This document shows, in pieces, positions 45,406 through 54,511 of a stretch of DNA of 64,000 bases; position 1 is the stretch's first letter, and every line of letters starts with the position of its first letter. The DNA lies in the NCBI GenBank assembly GCA_902809985.1, contig CADDXC010000001.1, positions 62,001 through 126,000 on the forward strand, given 5' to 3'. The notes beneath the pieces were generated by a model. The model saw only the letters and a program-made list of their open reading frames with translations. It was not told where the DNA came from and made no database searches. The translations under genes and the position numbers were made by a program. This stretch comes from Clostridiaceae bacterium BL-3 (lineage in GTDB: Bacteria; Bacillota; Clostridia; Clostridiales; Clostridiaceae).

Positions 45406-45972
45406 ATGAAGAATTGCTTTGTAATGGCTGATCCAAATAAATGTATAGGATGCAGGACTTGCGAGGCTGCCTGTGCCATTGAACATTCGGGAGAAGATTT
45501 TTTTAATGTCAGTATTTCAAAGATAAATTTTAACCCGCGGTTGAATGTAATAAAAAATGCTAAGGTAAGTGTACCGGTACAGTGCAGACAGTGTGAGGAC
45601 TCTCCGTGTTTAAGGGTATGTCCTGTAAATGCAATTAGTAATGAAGAGGGACTTGTGTTTGTGAATAAAAATATGTGTATAGGATGTAAAAGCTGTCTTA
45701 TAGCTTGCCCTTACGGAGCTATAGAGTTGGTTACAGAATATGAAGAGGGAGAAAAAACACTAAAAAACAGATTTAGGGTAGTAAGTGAAGACAAAGCCGT
45801 ACAGGAGGAGAAAGATAAGATAGTGGCAAATAAATGTGATCTGTGTAGGGGAAGAAAAAATGGTCCGGCCTGTATAGAAGTTTGCCCAACACAGGCTCTT
45901 CAATTGGTAACTTATGATGACAGTGGAAATATTGTAAAAAAGAAATCCGCAAATGAGTGCAGGGTTGGCTAA
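45406..45972 (+). CDS. hytE2: HycB-like polyferredoxin subunit HytE2
   Basis: A 188-residue protein with four [4Fe-4S] motifs (CIGCRTCEAACAIEHSG, CRQCEDSPCLRVCP, CIGCKSCLIACPYGA, CDLCRGRKNGPACIEVCP). It is the second electron-transfer partner beside HytE1; the two paralogues may serve different partners. GGGAG at 45391-45395 supports the ATG at 45406, four bases after hytA stops; the longer frame from 45355 would overlap hytA without a site. Last gene of the operon, followed by a strong terminator. Confidence 0.92.
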   Translation: MKNCFVMADPNKCIGCRTCEAACAIEHSGEDFFNVSISKINFNPRLNVIKNAKVSVPVQCRQCEDSPCLRVCPVNAISNEEGLVFVNKNMCIGCKSCLIACPYGAIELVTEYEEGEKTLKNRFRVVSEDKAVQEEKDKIVANKCDLCRGRKNGPACIEVCPTQALQLVTYDDSGNIVKKKSANECRVG

Positions 45973-45979
45973 AAGTTTA

Positions 45980-46028
45980 AAGTAAAATGTTAAAGTACAG
46001 TTTTGAACTGTACTTTAACATTTTACTT
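45980..46028. terminator. Strong hairpin terminator after hytE2
   Basis: Perfect 23-bp stem (45980-46002 with 46006-46028), three-base loop. It lies right behind the fdhA-hyt operon. The 3' arm is T-rich rather than followed by a pure T-run. Confidence 0.85.
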
Positions 46029-46177
46029 AGAAATAATCTTGAGTTTTTAGGTCTTTAAGTCTAGAATTATTAAAATGTTTTTCAAACGTATATTCATTGA
46101 CATTATACAGCAATTTTTATGCCAGCTGTAAAATGGCTGCAGATGAGGTAGGTTTTAAGTTTAATATCATAATGATA

Positions 46178-46235
46178 AAAAACAGTATCAATATGATATT
46201 ATAAAAAACATATTTATCATATTGATACTGTTTTT
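46178..46235. promoter_or_regulatory. Long inverted repeat upstream of second sigma-54 activator
   Basis: Perfect 21-base arms (46178-46198 and 46215-46235) with a 16-base loop, ending in a T-run on the plus strand. It could be a second terminator, but a strong one already precedes it, and its arms hold GTATCAATATG, the same 11-mer as in the inverted repeat beside the other sigma-54 activator (13627-13637). It lies 77 bp before the gene at 46312, so an activator-binding site is as likely. The rest of 45973-46311 holds the hytE2 terminator and AT-rich DNA. Confidence 0.5.
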
Positions 46236-46311
46236 ATTTTATTCAATCTTAAAATATGATATACTTTAAATAAATACTACACTTAAAATATTTAAAGGAG
46301 AGAATAAGACG

Positions 46312-47718
46312 GTGGAGAATTTCGATTTTATTCAAGAGGAAAGTAACATGTGCAGAATTGATATGGACAGTATATTAGAATACGATATATCCTCTTTTAT
46401 ACTTCAGGCAATTTTTGATTGCTGCTATGATGGACTCATAATTACAGATGAGAATCTTTTAATAAAAAAAGTTAATGTTACAGCTGTTAAAATATTGGGC
46501 ATAAAAGAAGAAGCTATATATACAACTTACCTGAATGAAATACTGAAGGATGATGTGTTAAAATCTGTGGTGCTTACGGGAGAAAGCAAATTTTCACAGG
46601 ATTGTAATTTTTATATAAATGGGAGTAGAATAAGGTGTGTTGTAAATTTGGTTCCTGTGAAATTACGGGGGAGAATAATAGGATTGGTGCTTGCCATTAG
46701 GGACACCAGAAAACTTCATAGAATGGTAAACAATGTAGTGGGATATAAGGCATCTTTTACCTTTGATGATGTAATTACAAGAAGCGAAAATGTCAAAGCC
46801 ATTATAAAGCTGGCTAAAAGAGCAGCCAAAACGAACTGCAATATACTTATAGAAGGCAAAAGCGGTACGGGAAAAGAGGTATTTGCACAATCCATTCATA
46901 ACTACAGCAGTAGAAATGGGGGACCCTTTGTGGCTGTAAATTGTGCAGCCATACCCAGAGAACTGGTGGAAAGTGAATTATTTGGATATGAAAAAGGAGC
47001 CTTTACTGGAGCATCAAGAGGAGGAAATCCTGGTAAATTTGAACTGGCAGATGGAGGAACTATATTTTTAGATGAAGTGGGTGAACTTCCCCTGGATATT
47101 CAATCCAAACTCTTGAGGGTTTTGGACAATCTCAAAATAGTGAGAGTGGGGGGGAATTATGAAAAGCCTATAGATGTAAGAGTAATTGCAGCTACAAACA
47201 GAGTACTTAAGGACGAAATAGCAAATAAAAATTTTAGAGGCGATCTGTATTACAGGCTTAATGTGATGAGCATTCACCTCTTACCTCTAAAGGACAGAAA
47301 AGAAGATATAGAACTTTTAGCACAGCACTTTGTAAATAGATTGAATATCAAAAACCCCTCTGAGCCCAAGTATATAGATTCTTCCTATGTGGAAAAATTA
47401 AATCAGCATGGTTTTGAAGGGAATATAAGGGAACTCAGGAATATAGTAGAGAGATCCTATTATCTTTGTGAAGGCAATATGATAACTTCAAGATATTTTA
47501 TGGAAAAAAGCACAAAAAGTGACATGAAAGCAGTTGATGATCCATCAAATAAAGTTTTACCTCTGGAAATTGTAGAGGAGAAGTGCATTAGAAATGCCCT
47601 TAAGTATTGCAGCGGTAATGCCATGAAGGCATCTGAATTATTGAAGATAGGTAAAGCTACTATATATAGAAAGATAAATAAGTACGGTATAGATTTGAAT
47701 TCATACAATAAAAAATGA
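46312..47718 (+). CDS. Sigma-54-dependent activator (PAS, AAA+, Fis-type HTH)
   Basis: A 468-residue enhancer-binding protein: PAS sensor (about 25-130; [21 protein letters not shown]), AAA+ with Walker [10 protein letters not shown], canonical GAFTGA loop, Walker [12 protein letters not shown], and a Fis-type HTH ([20 protein letters not shown]). The start is GTG with AAAGGAGAG about ten bases before; a downstream ATG at 46348 is possible. It sits between the hydrogenase operon and the propanediol regulators. I found no -24/-12 promoter next to it, so its target is not obvious. Confidence 0.9.
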   Translation: MENFDFIQEESNMCRIDMDSILEYDISSFILQAIFDCCYDGLIITDENLLIKKVNVTAVKILGIKEEAIYTTYLNEILKDDVLKSVVLTGESKFSQDCNFYINGSRIRCVVNLVPVKLRGRIIGLVLAIRDTRKLHRMVNNVVGYKASFTFDDVITRSENVKAIIKLAKRAAKTNCNILIEGKSGTGKEVFAQSIHNYSSRNGGPFVAVNCAAIPRELVESELFGYEKGAFTGASRGGNPGKFELADGGTIFLDEVGELPLDIQSKLLRVLDNLKIVRVGGNYEKPIDVRVIAATNRVLKDEIANKNFRGDLYYRLNVMSIHLLPLKDRKEDIELLAQHFVNRLNIKNPSEPKYIDSSYVEKLNQHGFEGNIRELRNIVERSYYLCEGNMITSRYFMEKSTKSDMKAVDDPSNKVLPLEIVEEKCIRNALKYCSGNAMKASELLKIGKATIYRKINKYGIDLNSYNKK

Positions 47719-47735
47719 TCTTACAAAATAAATTT

Positions 47736-47792
47736 TCCTGGAGTTCAGGTGAAGAAAACATTCTTTAGGGTAAACTCCACCTGAATTCAGGA
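47736..47792. terminator. Imperfect bidirectional hairpin between convergent genes
   Basis: Arms 47736-47751 and 47778-47792 (TCCTG-AGTTCAGGTG against CACCTGAATTCAGGA), about 14 pairs with one bulge and one wobble, 26-base loop. It lies between the converging sigma-54 activator and response-regulator genes. Confidence 0.6.
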
Positions 47793-47804
47793 ATCACTGG
47801 ATAA

Positions 47805-49361
47805 TTATCTTGCTATTTTTTTCCTGGCTTCTAAGGGAATTTTGTATTCGCAGGGCATTGACAGCTGGCATTTCTGACATAAAAAATTGGTACAGGATAT
47901 ATTTCCCTTATTGTATCTGCCAATAACGTGATGCGGGCAGATTTGGATGCAGCTTCCGCAGGAATTGCAGTAATCGTAAACTCCACTATAAGCCCTTTTG
48001 GTGGCTTTATAAGGTATACTTACAATTATACTTCCAAGCCTTCCTGCACAACCGCGTTTAGTTATGAGAGTTTTATTCAAACTGAGAGTTCCCAGTCCGG
48101 ATATAAATGCTATATGTTTTTCTGACCAATTGCTTTTATAGTTTTTCACTGTAAATCTTGGACTTATTGAGGGAATGACCGAAATTCCTCCCATTTCTCC
48201 TATGTTTTTGGATATAAATTTACAGAGCGTATTGACAAAGGACATATTTTCGATTTTTTCATAAGCCCACTTTAGTGAAGAAACAGAGTTTTTGTTTTTA
48301 AATAAGTTTCTAATAGCAGATGAAAAAGGCAGAAAATAGGATATAACTGATTTTGCTTCAGGCATCCACTCTTTAGGGGTTAAGTGTCTGGGATCTACCA
48401 CTGTACTGTCCTTTAATTTTAAAAATAATGGATCCCGGGCTTGAGCGACTCCTATTAATGGCGCATCAAAAATTCTTATATTATTTAATTCTGAAATTCT
48501 GTTATAGGGTGAAGTTAAAGTGAATTCATTTATCTGTTTTACCATATTCTCAATTTTGTATACATGTGATGCTTTTTCCTCTACATCATCTAAATTCATA
48601 TAAGTTGAATTGACGTGTATGCTTTTTTTGAAGGTTCTATATTTATTGGGAGACAGTCCTTCATATTTGGTAAAAACTTTGCTAAAGTATGCCGGATCTA
48701 TATATCCTACACTAAGAGCTATATTTCTTATACTCTTGTCTGTAGTAGTTAAAAGGCGTTTTGATTCTTTCAGACGGATTTTGGATAGATAATCTATAAA
48801 ATTTATACCTGTATTGTATTTAAAATATCTGCTAAAATACTGAGGACTTAGATGTACTTCTTCAGCAGCAGATTCCAAACTTATATTTTTATTAAAATTC
48901 TTATTTATAAAATCTATGGCAGTATGAATTATATTTTTATCAGAATCAATTTTATTGTTGTTTAGAGTTGTAAAGTTCTTATCTCTTTTTTTAAGTAAAA
49001 ATAATATTTTATTTATGGAATCCTTTACTTCTGAAGGTTTTGCCGGCTTTAAAATATAATCTTTTACTCCAAGCTTTATGGCATTTTGGGCAAAGTTGAA
49101 GTCATCATAAGCAGTCAGTATAATAGTTTTTACGTTTGGAAGAAACTTAGATATTTCCTCTTGGGCTTCAAGTCCATTTTTTTCAGGCATTTTTATGTCC
49201 ATTATAATTATGTGAGGGTTATATTTTTTGGCAAATAGTATAGCTTCACTTCCAGTCTTAGCATCTTCAACAATATCTAGATTTTTGAAGGATTTTCTTA
49301 ATACAAGTCTCATAGCTTGACGCTCTAATGTTTCGTCATCCGCAATTAGCAATCTATACAT
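47805..49361 (-). CDS. Response regulator: REC + AraC HTH + C-terminal QueG-like 2x[4Fe-4S] domain
   Basis: A 518-residue fusion. Residues 1-120 are a CheY-type receiver with phospho-acceptor D55 (IIIMDIKMPEKNG); about 145-250 an AraC/XylS DNA-binding domain (EEVHLSPQYFSRYFKYNTG, SVGYIDPAYFSKVFTKYEG); about 270-518 resemble the epoxyqueuosine reductase (QueG) fold with GLGTLSLNKTLITKRG and ferredoxin clusters C465/C468/C471/C475 and C490/C495/C498/C504. QueG uses cobalamin and [4Fe-4S] clusters; here the catalytic Asp region is not recognisable, so a sensory role for redox, oxygen or B12 is more likely than catalysis. Start ATG 49361 follows GGAGGTG; GTG 49373 is the alternative. It is in an operon with the PocR kinase and divergent from pduA. 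Confidence 0.85.
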   Translation of the reverse strand: MYRLLIADDETLERQAMRLVLRKSFKNLDIVEDAKTGSEAILFAKKYNPHIIIMDIKMPEKNGLEAQEEISKFLPNVKTIILTAYDDFNFAQNAIKLGVKDYILKPAKPSEVKDSINKILFLLKKRDKNFTTLNNNKIDSDKNIIHTAIDFINKNFNKNISLESAAEEVHLSPQYFSRYFKYNTGINFIDYLSKIRLKESKRLLTTTDKSIRNIALSVGYIDPAYFSKVFTKYEGLSPNKYRTFKKSIHVNSTYMNLDDVEEKASHVYKIENMVKQINEFTLTSPYNRISELNNIRIFDAPLIGVAQARDPLFLKLKDSTVVDPRHLTPKEWMPEAKSVISYFLPFSSAIRNLFKNKNSVSSLKWAYEKIENMSFVNTLCKFISKNIGEMGGISVIPSISPRFTVKNYKSNWSEKHIAFISGLGTLSLNKTLITKRGCAGRLGSIIVSIPYKATKRAYSGVYDYCNSCGSCIQICPHHVIGRYNKGNISCTNFLCQKCQLSMPCEYKIPLEARKKIAR

Positions 49362-49385
49362 TGATATAATCACCTCCGCTAAATT

Positions 49386-50606
49386 TTAATGTACTAGTGG
49401 AATTTTAATATAAACTGTTGTTCCCACATTAGGTGAGCTTTTAATGTCAATTCCGTATTGTGCTCCAAAATAGTATTTTATTCTATCCTGAACTATTTGG
49501 ATCCCTATACTGATATTTGAATCATCTCTACTTGAAGAATTCATTTTATCTTTCAGAGATCTTAATTTTGCAGCTTCTATTCCCACCCCATTATCTTGAA
49601 TTTTGAAAATTACATAGTTTCCCGCTACAGTTTCTGAATCTATATAAACTTTTCCAAATTCTTTTTTGGGTTCTATACCGTGTATGACGGCATTTTCTAC
49701 TATGGGCTGCAGGGTCATGGCGGGAATTTTACAATTCAACACATTGTCCGAGATATTTATTTTATAACTTAATTTATCTTTAAATCTTACAGATTGGATG
49801 TACAGATATTTTTTTATATTGTCTATTTCAATAGATATATTTACCATCTTATCAGAATTTCTTAAACTATATCTCAATATATCAGACAGTGCATATATGA
49901 GTTCTACAGTGTTGTTAGAACTTTCTAAGAGTGACATGCTGGCCATGGTATTCAATGTGTTAAATAGAAAGTGAGGGTTGATTTGAGATTGAATGGATTT
50001 TATTTGAATATCCCTGGCTAATTGCTGAAACTTCATTTTTTCCTTGGTTTCCTGTAACAGCTTAGAATGAGTGATGTTGGCAACTCCCATTTTGGCAATG
50101 AGATTTGCAAACATATACATAAAATCAGCTGAATTTTTTATCTTTTCGTAAGCTACTATATTTATTTCTTTCAGAGCAGTTTCTAACTTATCCAATGGCA
50201 GATACAATTCTTTAGAAATCTTTTTTAAGTTAATTGAATTTCTTGTATCATTTTCCTTTATGGATACTTGTCCACAAAGCATTGATCCAATGTGAACATT
50301 ATTTACAATTATAGGGGCAGAGAAATCTGTAAGTCCCGTATGGCAGCGATAGATAATGGGCTTTTTTAATTTAGAAGATTTTATTCCTCCCATGGCATCG
50401 CAATTTATGCATCTCCTGTAGCCTTCCTTTGAGGTTCGGATGAGGTTGCAAAATTTTGAAAAATTACTGGGCTTAATAAGGGGAACGCCATTTCTATTTA
50501 CAGTTATGGTAGATAGATTTGTCAATTTAGAATACTTGTCTTGTATGTCCTGCAGAGAACCTACATCTATAAGTTTATCCAATGTATAGTGCTCTAAATC
50601 ATCCAT
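49386..50606 (-). CDS. PocR-domain LytS-type sensor histidine kinase
   Basis: A 406-residue kinase: an N-terminal PocR domain (about 5-175; LTNLSTITVNRNGVPL, CNLIRTSKEGYRRCINCDA, YRCHTGLTDFSAPI), then a His_kinase domain with SQINPHFLFNTLNTMASM and a HATPase (VENAVIHGIEP, DNGVGIEAAKL). PocR is the regulator of the Salmonella pdu/cob genes that senses propanediol, so this kinase probably senses propanediol or glycerol directly in the cytoplasm; I see no membrane segments. Conserved Cys residues may bind metal. GAGGTG ribosome-binding site. The response regulator follows after 24 bp. Confidence 0.92.
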   Translation of the reverse strand: MDDLEHYTLDKLIDVGSLQDIQDKYSKLTNLSTITVNRNGVPLIKPSNFSKFCNLIRTSKEGYRRCINCDAMGGIKSSKLKKPIIYRCHTGLTDFSAPIIVNNVHIGSMLCGQVSIKENDTRNSINLKKISKELYLPLDKLETALKEINIVAYEKIKNSADFMYMFANLIAKMGVANITHSKLLQETKEKMKFQQLARDIQIKSIQSQINPHFLFNTLNTMASMSLLESSNNTVELIYALSDILRYSLRNSDKMVNISIEIDNIKKYLYIQSVRFKDKLSYKINISDNVLNCKIPAMTLQPIVENAVIHGIEPKKEFGKVYIDSETVAGNYVIFKIQDNGVGIEAAKLRSLKDKMNSSSRDDSNISIGIQIVQDRIKYYFGAQYGIDIKSSPNVGTTVYIKIPLVH

Positions 50607-50766
50607 ATAAACACCTCATAATGTAAAACAGATTTTTTATAAATAAATTCAATATATAAATTCATATTATCATATCTTTAGACAATTGAAAATATTCAAA
50701 TCATACAGAAGCTGTATTTATATATAATTATAACCTGAAATATAAATTTATCAAATCCAAATGTAA

Positions 50767-50801
50767 AAAAAGTACATAAATAGATATAAAAAGTGCAAAT
50801 T
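50767..50801 (+). promoter_or_regulatory. Direct repeat, candidate AraC-type operator before pduA
   Basis: AAAAAGTACATAAAT (50767-50781) and AAAAAGTGCAAATT (50788-50801) are in direct orientation 21 bp apart, two helical turns, as expected for an AraC-family dimer site. They lie in the 304-bp divergent region between the PocR kinase gene and pduA. I could not fix a -35/-10 with confidence, and there is no -24/-12 element or B12 riboswitch in this gap. Confidence 0.4.
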
Positions 50802-50910
50802 AAATTAGTTAATATATGTATTAAATTAATCAATAATTTGCAAAATAAGTATGCGAAAGTAATGTAAAATTAATTTTAAGAATTAATATTATTTATATGG
50901 AGGTGTTCCT

Positions 50911-51192
50911 ATGGGACAGGAAGCATTGGGAATGATAGAAACAAGAGGATTGGTAGGAGCAATAGAAGCTGCCGATTCAATGGTAAAAGCAGCAAACGTA
51001 GTTCTTATAGGCTATGAAAAAATTGGTTCAGGGCTTGTAACTGTTATGGTAAGAGGTGATGTAGGCGCAGTGAAAGCAGCTACAGATGCCGGTGCAGCTT
51101 CAGCTAAGAGAGTAGGAGAGGTTGTATCAATACATGTTATTCCAAGACCTCATACAGACGTGGAAAAAATATTACCTAAAATTTCAGAATAA
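50911..51192 (+). CDS. pduA: Microcompartment shell hexamer protein PduA/PduJ-type
   Basis: A 93-residue single BMC domain ([20 protein letters not shown], then [31 protein letters not shown] and SIHVIPRPH). It builds the flat hexagonal facets of the propanediol microcompartment and lets diol through its pore. GGAGGTG ribosome-binding site. First gene of the pdu operon, 304 bp from the divergent regulators. Confidence 0.95.
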   Translation: MGQEALGMIETRGLVGAIEAADSMVKAANVVLIGYEKIGSGLVTVMVRGDVGAVKAATDAGAASAKRVGEVVSIHVIPRPHTDVEKILPKISE

Positions 51193-51211
51193 TTGATTAG
51201 GGGTAGATATG

Positions 51212-52099
51212 ATGGATAATGAGTTAATAGAGAAGGTTTTAGATGAAATAAGAAAAAAGGTGGATTTGAAAAATTTTGATCAAGAACAGCTGAATAAAAT
51301 TATAAAATCCTCATCTGAAAATTTAATGCAAAGGCAAAATAATGATATTCGAAAAGAAAATAAAATAGATAATGAGAGGGAGGTAGATTCAATGAGTGCA
51401 CCATCACCAATAACTGAGTATGTTGGAACATCAAACTATGGGGATACAGTTGGACTGGTAATTGCAAATGTTGACAGTATGTTACATGAAAAAATGGGTA
51501 TTGACAAGAAATATCGTTCTATAGGAATCATAAGTGACAGAACAGGGGCAGGTCCACAGATAATGGCTGCAGATGAGGCTGTAAAAGCTACTAATACGGA
51601 AGTTGTAAGTATCGAACTTCCAAGGGATACTAAAGGCGGTGCAGGACATGGTGCCTTGATCATATTGGCTTCAGAGGATGTATCGGATTCGAGAAGGGCA
51701 GTGGAAGTTGCACTTAGGGATACGAACAGAACCTTTGGAGATGTTTATGGATTTGATGCAGGCCATGTGGAACTTCACTACACTGCCAGGGCAAGCTATG
51801 CATTGAACAAGGCCTTTGGTGCTCCAATAGGAAAATCTTTTGGCATAATAGTAGGGGCTCCGGCAGGATTGGGAGTGGTAATGGCAGATAAAGCGCTCAA
51901 AACTGCAAACGTTGACCTGGTAAGTTATGCAAGTCCTGGAAATGGAGGGACTTCCTATACAAATGAGGTTATCATAACTATAACTGGAGATTCAGGTGCT
52001 GTAAGACAATCGGTAGTTGCCGCTAGAGAAGTGGGGTTATCTATAGCAAGATCAATGGGACAGAATCCTGTGTCTACTACTGGTAAACCTTATATTTAA
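51212..52099 (+). CDS. pduB: Tandem-BMC shell trimer protein PduB
   Basis: A 295-residue protein with two fused BMC domains (about 75-285; EYVGTSNYGDTVGLVIANVD, GFDAGHVELHYTARASYALN, GIIVGAPAGLGVVMADKALK). The N-terminal 60 residues form an extension starting with the helix MDNELIEKVLDEIRKK that resembles the encapsulation peptides of PduD, PduE and PduP. ATG 51212 is seven bases after AGGGGT (51209 also possible). A second start (PduB') is provided at 51392. Confidence 0.94.
   Translation: MDNELIEKVLDEIRKKVDLKNFDQEQLNKIIKSSSENLMQRQNNDIRKENKIDNEREVDSMSAPSPITEYVGTSNYGDTVGLVIANVDSMLHEKMGIDKKYRSIGIISDRTGAGPQIMAADEAVKATNTEVVSIELPRDTKGGAGHGALIILASEDVSDSRRAVEVALRDTNRTFGDVYGFDAGHVELHYTARASYALNKAFGAPIGKSFGIIVGAPAGLGVVMADKALKTANVDLVSYASPGNGGTSYTNEVIITITGDSGAVRQSVVAAREVGLSIARSMGQNPVSTTGKPYI
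51378..51394 (+). promoter_or_regulatory. Internal ribosome-binding site and start for PduB'
   Basis: GGGAGGT (51378-51384) seven bases before an in-frame ATG at 51392 (MSAPSPITEY). As in Salmonella, where PduB and PduB' are both made, this would give a 235-residue shell protein without the N-terminal extension. Confidence 0.7.
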
Positions 52100-52141
52100 A
52101 AATTTAAAGGGTTTAATATGTTTTAAGGAGGGTTCTAGTTA

Positions 52142-53806
52142 ATGAAAAGATCCAAGAGATTTGAAGTATTAGAGAAAAGACCGATTCATCAAGATGGGTA
52201 TGTTAAAGAATGGCCGGAAGTTGGGCTTATAGCAATAGGAAGTCCGAGTGATCCAGCTCCAAGTATTAAATTGGAGAATGGAAAAGTAGTCGAAATGGAT
52301 GGAAAAAAGAGGGAAGAGTTTGATTTTATAGACACTTTTTTAGCAGATCATTCAATAAATCTAGAGAATACCGAAAAAGCCATGGCACTGGATTCAACTG
52401 ATATTGCAAGAATGCTGGTTGATATAAATGTTTCGAGAGATGAAATAATAAAGATAACAACTTCACTTACTGCGGCAAAATTGGTGGAAGTAGTTGATAA
52501 ATTAAATGTAGTTGAAATGATGATGGCTCTTCAGAAGATGAGGGCAAGGAAAACACCTGCCAACCAGGCACATGTTACCAATGTGCGGGATAATCCGGTA
52601 CAGATTGCAGCAGATGCTGCTGAATCAGGTATCAGGGGCTTTGCGGAAATGGAAACTACCGTAGGTATAGTGAGATATGCACCATTCAATGCAATTGGAA
52701 TTCTGGTTGGAGCACAGACAGGAAGACCTGGAGTGTTGACACAGTGCTCGTTGGAGGAAGCTACAGAGCTTAGATTGGGTATGCTTGGATATACGGCTTA
52801 TGCAGAAACAATATCCGTATACGGTACGGAAAATGTATTTGTAGATGGTGATGATACTCCATATTCAAAAGCTTTTCTTGCATCGGCTTATGCTTCAAGG
52901 GGACTTAAAATGAGGTTTACTTCTGGAACCGGTTCTGAAGTTCAGATGGGTTATGCAGAAGGAAAATCCATGCTCTATCTGGAAGCAAGATGCATAATGA
53001 TAACAAAGGGTGCCGGAGTTCAAGGCCTTCAGAATGGTTCAGTCAGCTGTATAGGTGTTCCAGCAGCAGTACCAGGAGGAATAAGGGCAGTATTGGGTGA
53101 AAATCTTATAACTGAAATGCTGGATCTTGAAGTTGCTTCAAGTAATGACCAGACTTTCACACATTCAGATATTAGAAAAACTGCAAGGACAATGATGCAG
53201 TTCTTACCAGGAACTGACTTTATATGTTCCGGTTATAGTTCAACTCCAAACTACGACAACATGTTTGCAGGTTCCAACTGGGATGCGGAGGATTATGATG
53301 ATTGGATAGTGCTTCAGAGAGACCTTAAAGTTGATGGAGGACTTCAGCCGGTAAAAGAAGAAGATGTAGTGGCAGCTAGGAATAAGGCAGCTAGAGCAAT
53401 GCAGGCACTGTTTAAAGAGCTTGGGCTCCCTGCTATAACCGATGAGGAAGTTGAAGCTGCAACCTATGCCCATGGAAGCAAGGATATGCCAGCTAGAAAT
53501 GTAGTGGAAGATCTGAAGGCAGCTCAGGAATTATTGTCCCGAGGAGTAACTGGATTGGATATAGTAAAGGGACTTTATAAGGGCGGTTTTAAAGATGTAG
53601 CTGAAAATGTCCTCAATATATTGAGACAGAGGATAGCGGGAGATTATCTGCATGCATCTTCAATATTTGATAATAAATTCAATGTTATAAGTGCTGTCAA
53701 TGATAAAAATGACTATATGGGACCTGGAACCGGTTATAGAGTAGAGGGAGAAAGATGGAATAAATTGAAAGACATAACATTTGCTCTAGATCCTGAAAAA
53801 ATGTAA
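52142..53806 (+). CDS. pduC: B12-dependent diol/glycerol dehydratase large subunit
   Basis: A 554-residue alpha subunit, start [20 protein letters not shown], with the barrel blocks [54 protein letters not shown] and the conserved [16 protein letters not shown]. With PduD and PduE it turns 1,2-propanediol into propionaldehyde (or glycerol into 3-hydroxypropionaldehyde) using adenosylcobalamin. The sequence does not let me tell diol from glycerol preference; the surrounding pdu genes favour propanediol. Confidence 0.96.
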   Translation: MKRSKRFEVLEKRPIHQDGYVKEWPEVGLIAIGSPSDPAPSIKLENGKVVEMDGKKREEFDFIDTFLADHSINLENTEKAMALDSTDIARMLVDINVSRDEIIKITTSLTAAKLVEVVDKLNVVEMMMALQKMRARKTPANQAHVTNVRDNPVQIAADAAESGIRGFAEMETTVGIVRYAPFNAIGILVGAQTGRPGVLTQCSLEEATELRLGMLGYTAYAETISVYGTENVFVDGDDTPYSKAFLASAYASRGLKMRFTSGTGSEVQMGYAEGKSMLYLEARCIMITKGAGVQGLQNGSVSCIGVPAAVPGGIRAVLGENLITEMLDLEVASSNDQTFTHSDIRKTARTMMQFLPGTDFICSGYSSTPNYDNMFAGSNWDAEDYDDWIVLQRDLKVDGGLQPVKEEDVVAARNKAARAMQALFKELGLPAITDEEVEAATYAHGSKDMPARNVVEDLKAAQELLSRGVTGLDIVKGLYKGGFKDVAENVLNILRQRIAGDYLHASSIFDNKFNVISAVNDKNDYMGPGTGYRVEGERWNKLKDITFALDPEKM

Positions 53807-53825
53807 GAAAGAGAGGGATTGGAAT

Positions 53826-54500
53826 ATGGTAAATTCAGTATCTAACGAGGAATTAATAGAGTCTATAGTGCAGAAAGTTTTAGAGCAATTGCAATCTGAT
53901 GGATCTCATAACAGTACTTCTGCAGGCGGCGATGCTCCAGCCTCCAAAGTGGGAAACATGAAAATAGAGGAAATAGGTCCTGCACAACGGGGTAAGAAGA
54001 GTGATGAAGTAGTAGTGGGATTGGCGCCGGCTTTTGGATTATACCAAACTGAAACTATAATAGGAATACCTCACAATGAAGTCCTGAGAGAAATTCTTGC
54101 AGGCATAGAAGAAGAGGGGATTTCCTACAGGCTTATAAGGGTTTTAAATACCTCTGATGTGGCTTTTATAGCTCATGCTGCAGCTAAGTTAAGTGGCTCA
54201 GGTGTTGGCATAGGAATACAGTCAAAGGGCACCACGGTTATTCATCAAAAAGATTTGGATCCATTAAATAACCTGGAGTTGTTTTCACAGGCACCGTTGA
54301 TTGACAAGAAGACTTTTAGGGCAATAGGCAAAAATGCAGCCAGATATGCTAAAGGTGAGTCTCCAGATCCAGTACCAGTTGTAAATGATCAGATGGCACG
54401 ACCGAAATATCAGGCAAAAGCTGCAATACTTCACATAAAGGAAACTGAGCATGTGGATAGAAGTGCTAAACCTGTCGAACTAAAAGTAAGTTTTGAATAG
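53826..54500 (+). CDS. pduD: Diol dehydratase medium subunit
   Basis: A 224-residue beta subunit. The first 20 residues ([17 protein letters not shown]) form an amphipathic helix, the encapsulation peptide that targets the enzyme into the shell, followed by a Gly/Ser-rich linker. The core shows [20 protein letters not shown] and [19 protein letters not shown], conserved in PduD. GAGAGGGA ribosome-binding site. Confidence 0.95.
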   Translation: MVNSVSNEELIESIVQKVLEQLQSDGSHNSTSAGGDAPASKVGNMKIEEIGPAQRGKKSDEVVVGLAPAFGLYQTETIIGIPHNEVLREILAGIEEEGISYRLIRVLNTSDVAFIAHAAAKLSGSGVGIGIQSKGTTVIHQKDLDPLNNLELFSQAPLIDKKTFRAIGKNAARYAKGESPDPVPVVNDQMARPKYQAKAAILHIKETEHVDRSAKPVELKVSFE

Positions 54501-54511
54501 GGGTGAAAATT

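Noticed and set aside
46178-46235. Simple second terminator after hytE2
   Set aside because: A complete 23-bp hairpin already ends the operon 150 bp earlier, and the repeat shares its core with the dyad at 13629. Kept as a regulatory candidate, with termination still possible.
47805-49361. Functional epoxyqueuosine reductase (tRNA modification) encoded by the C-terminal domain
   Set aside because: The catalytic Asp segment of QueG is not recognisable and the domain is fused to a response regulator, so a sensory role is preferred.
50607-50910. Sigma-54 promoter or B12 riboswitch in front of pduA
   Set aside because: No GG-N10-GC element in a proper context and no cobalamin-riboswitch core are visible, although a sigma-54 activator lies 3 kb away.
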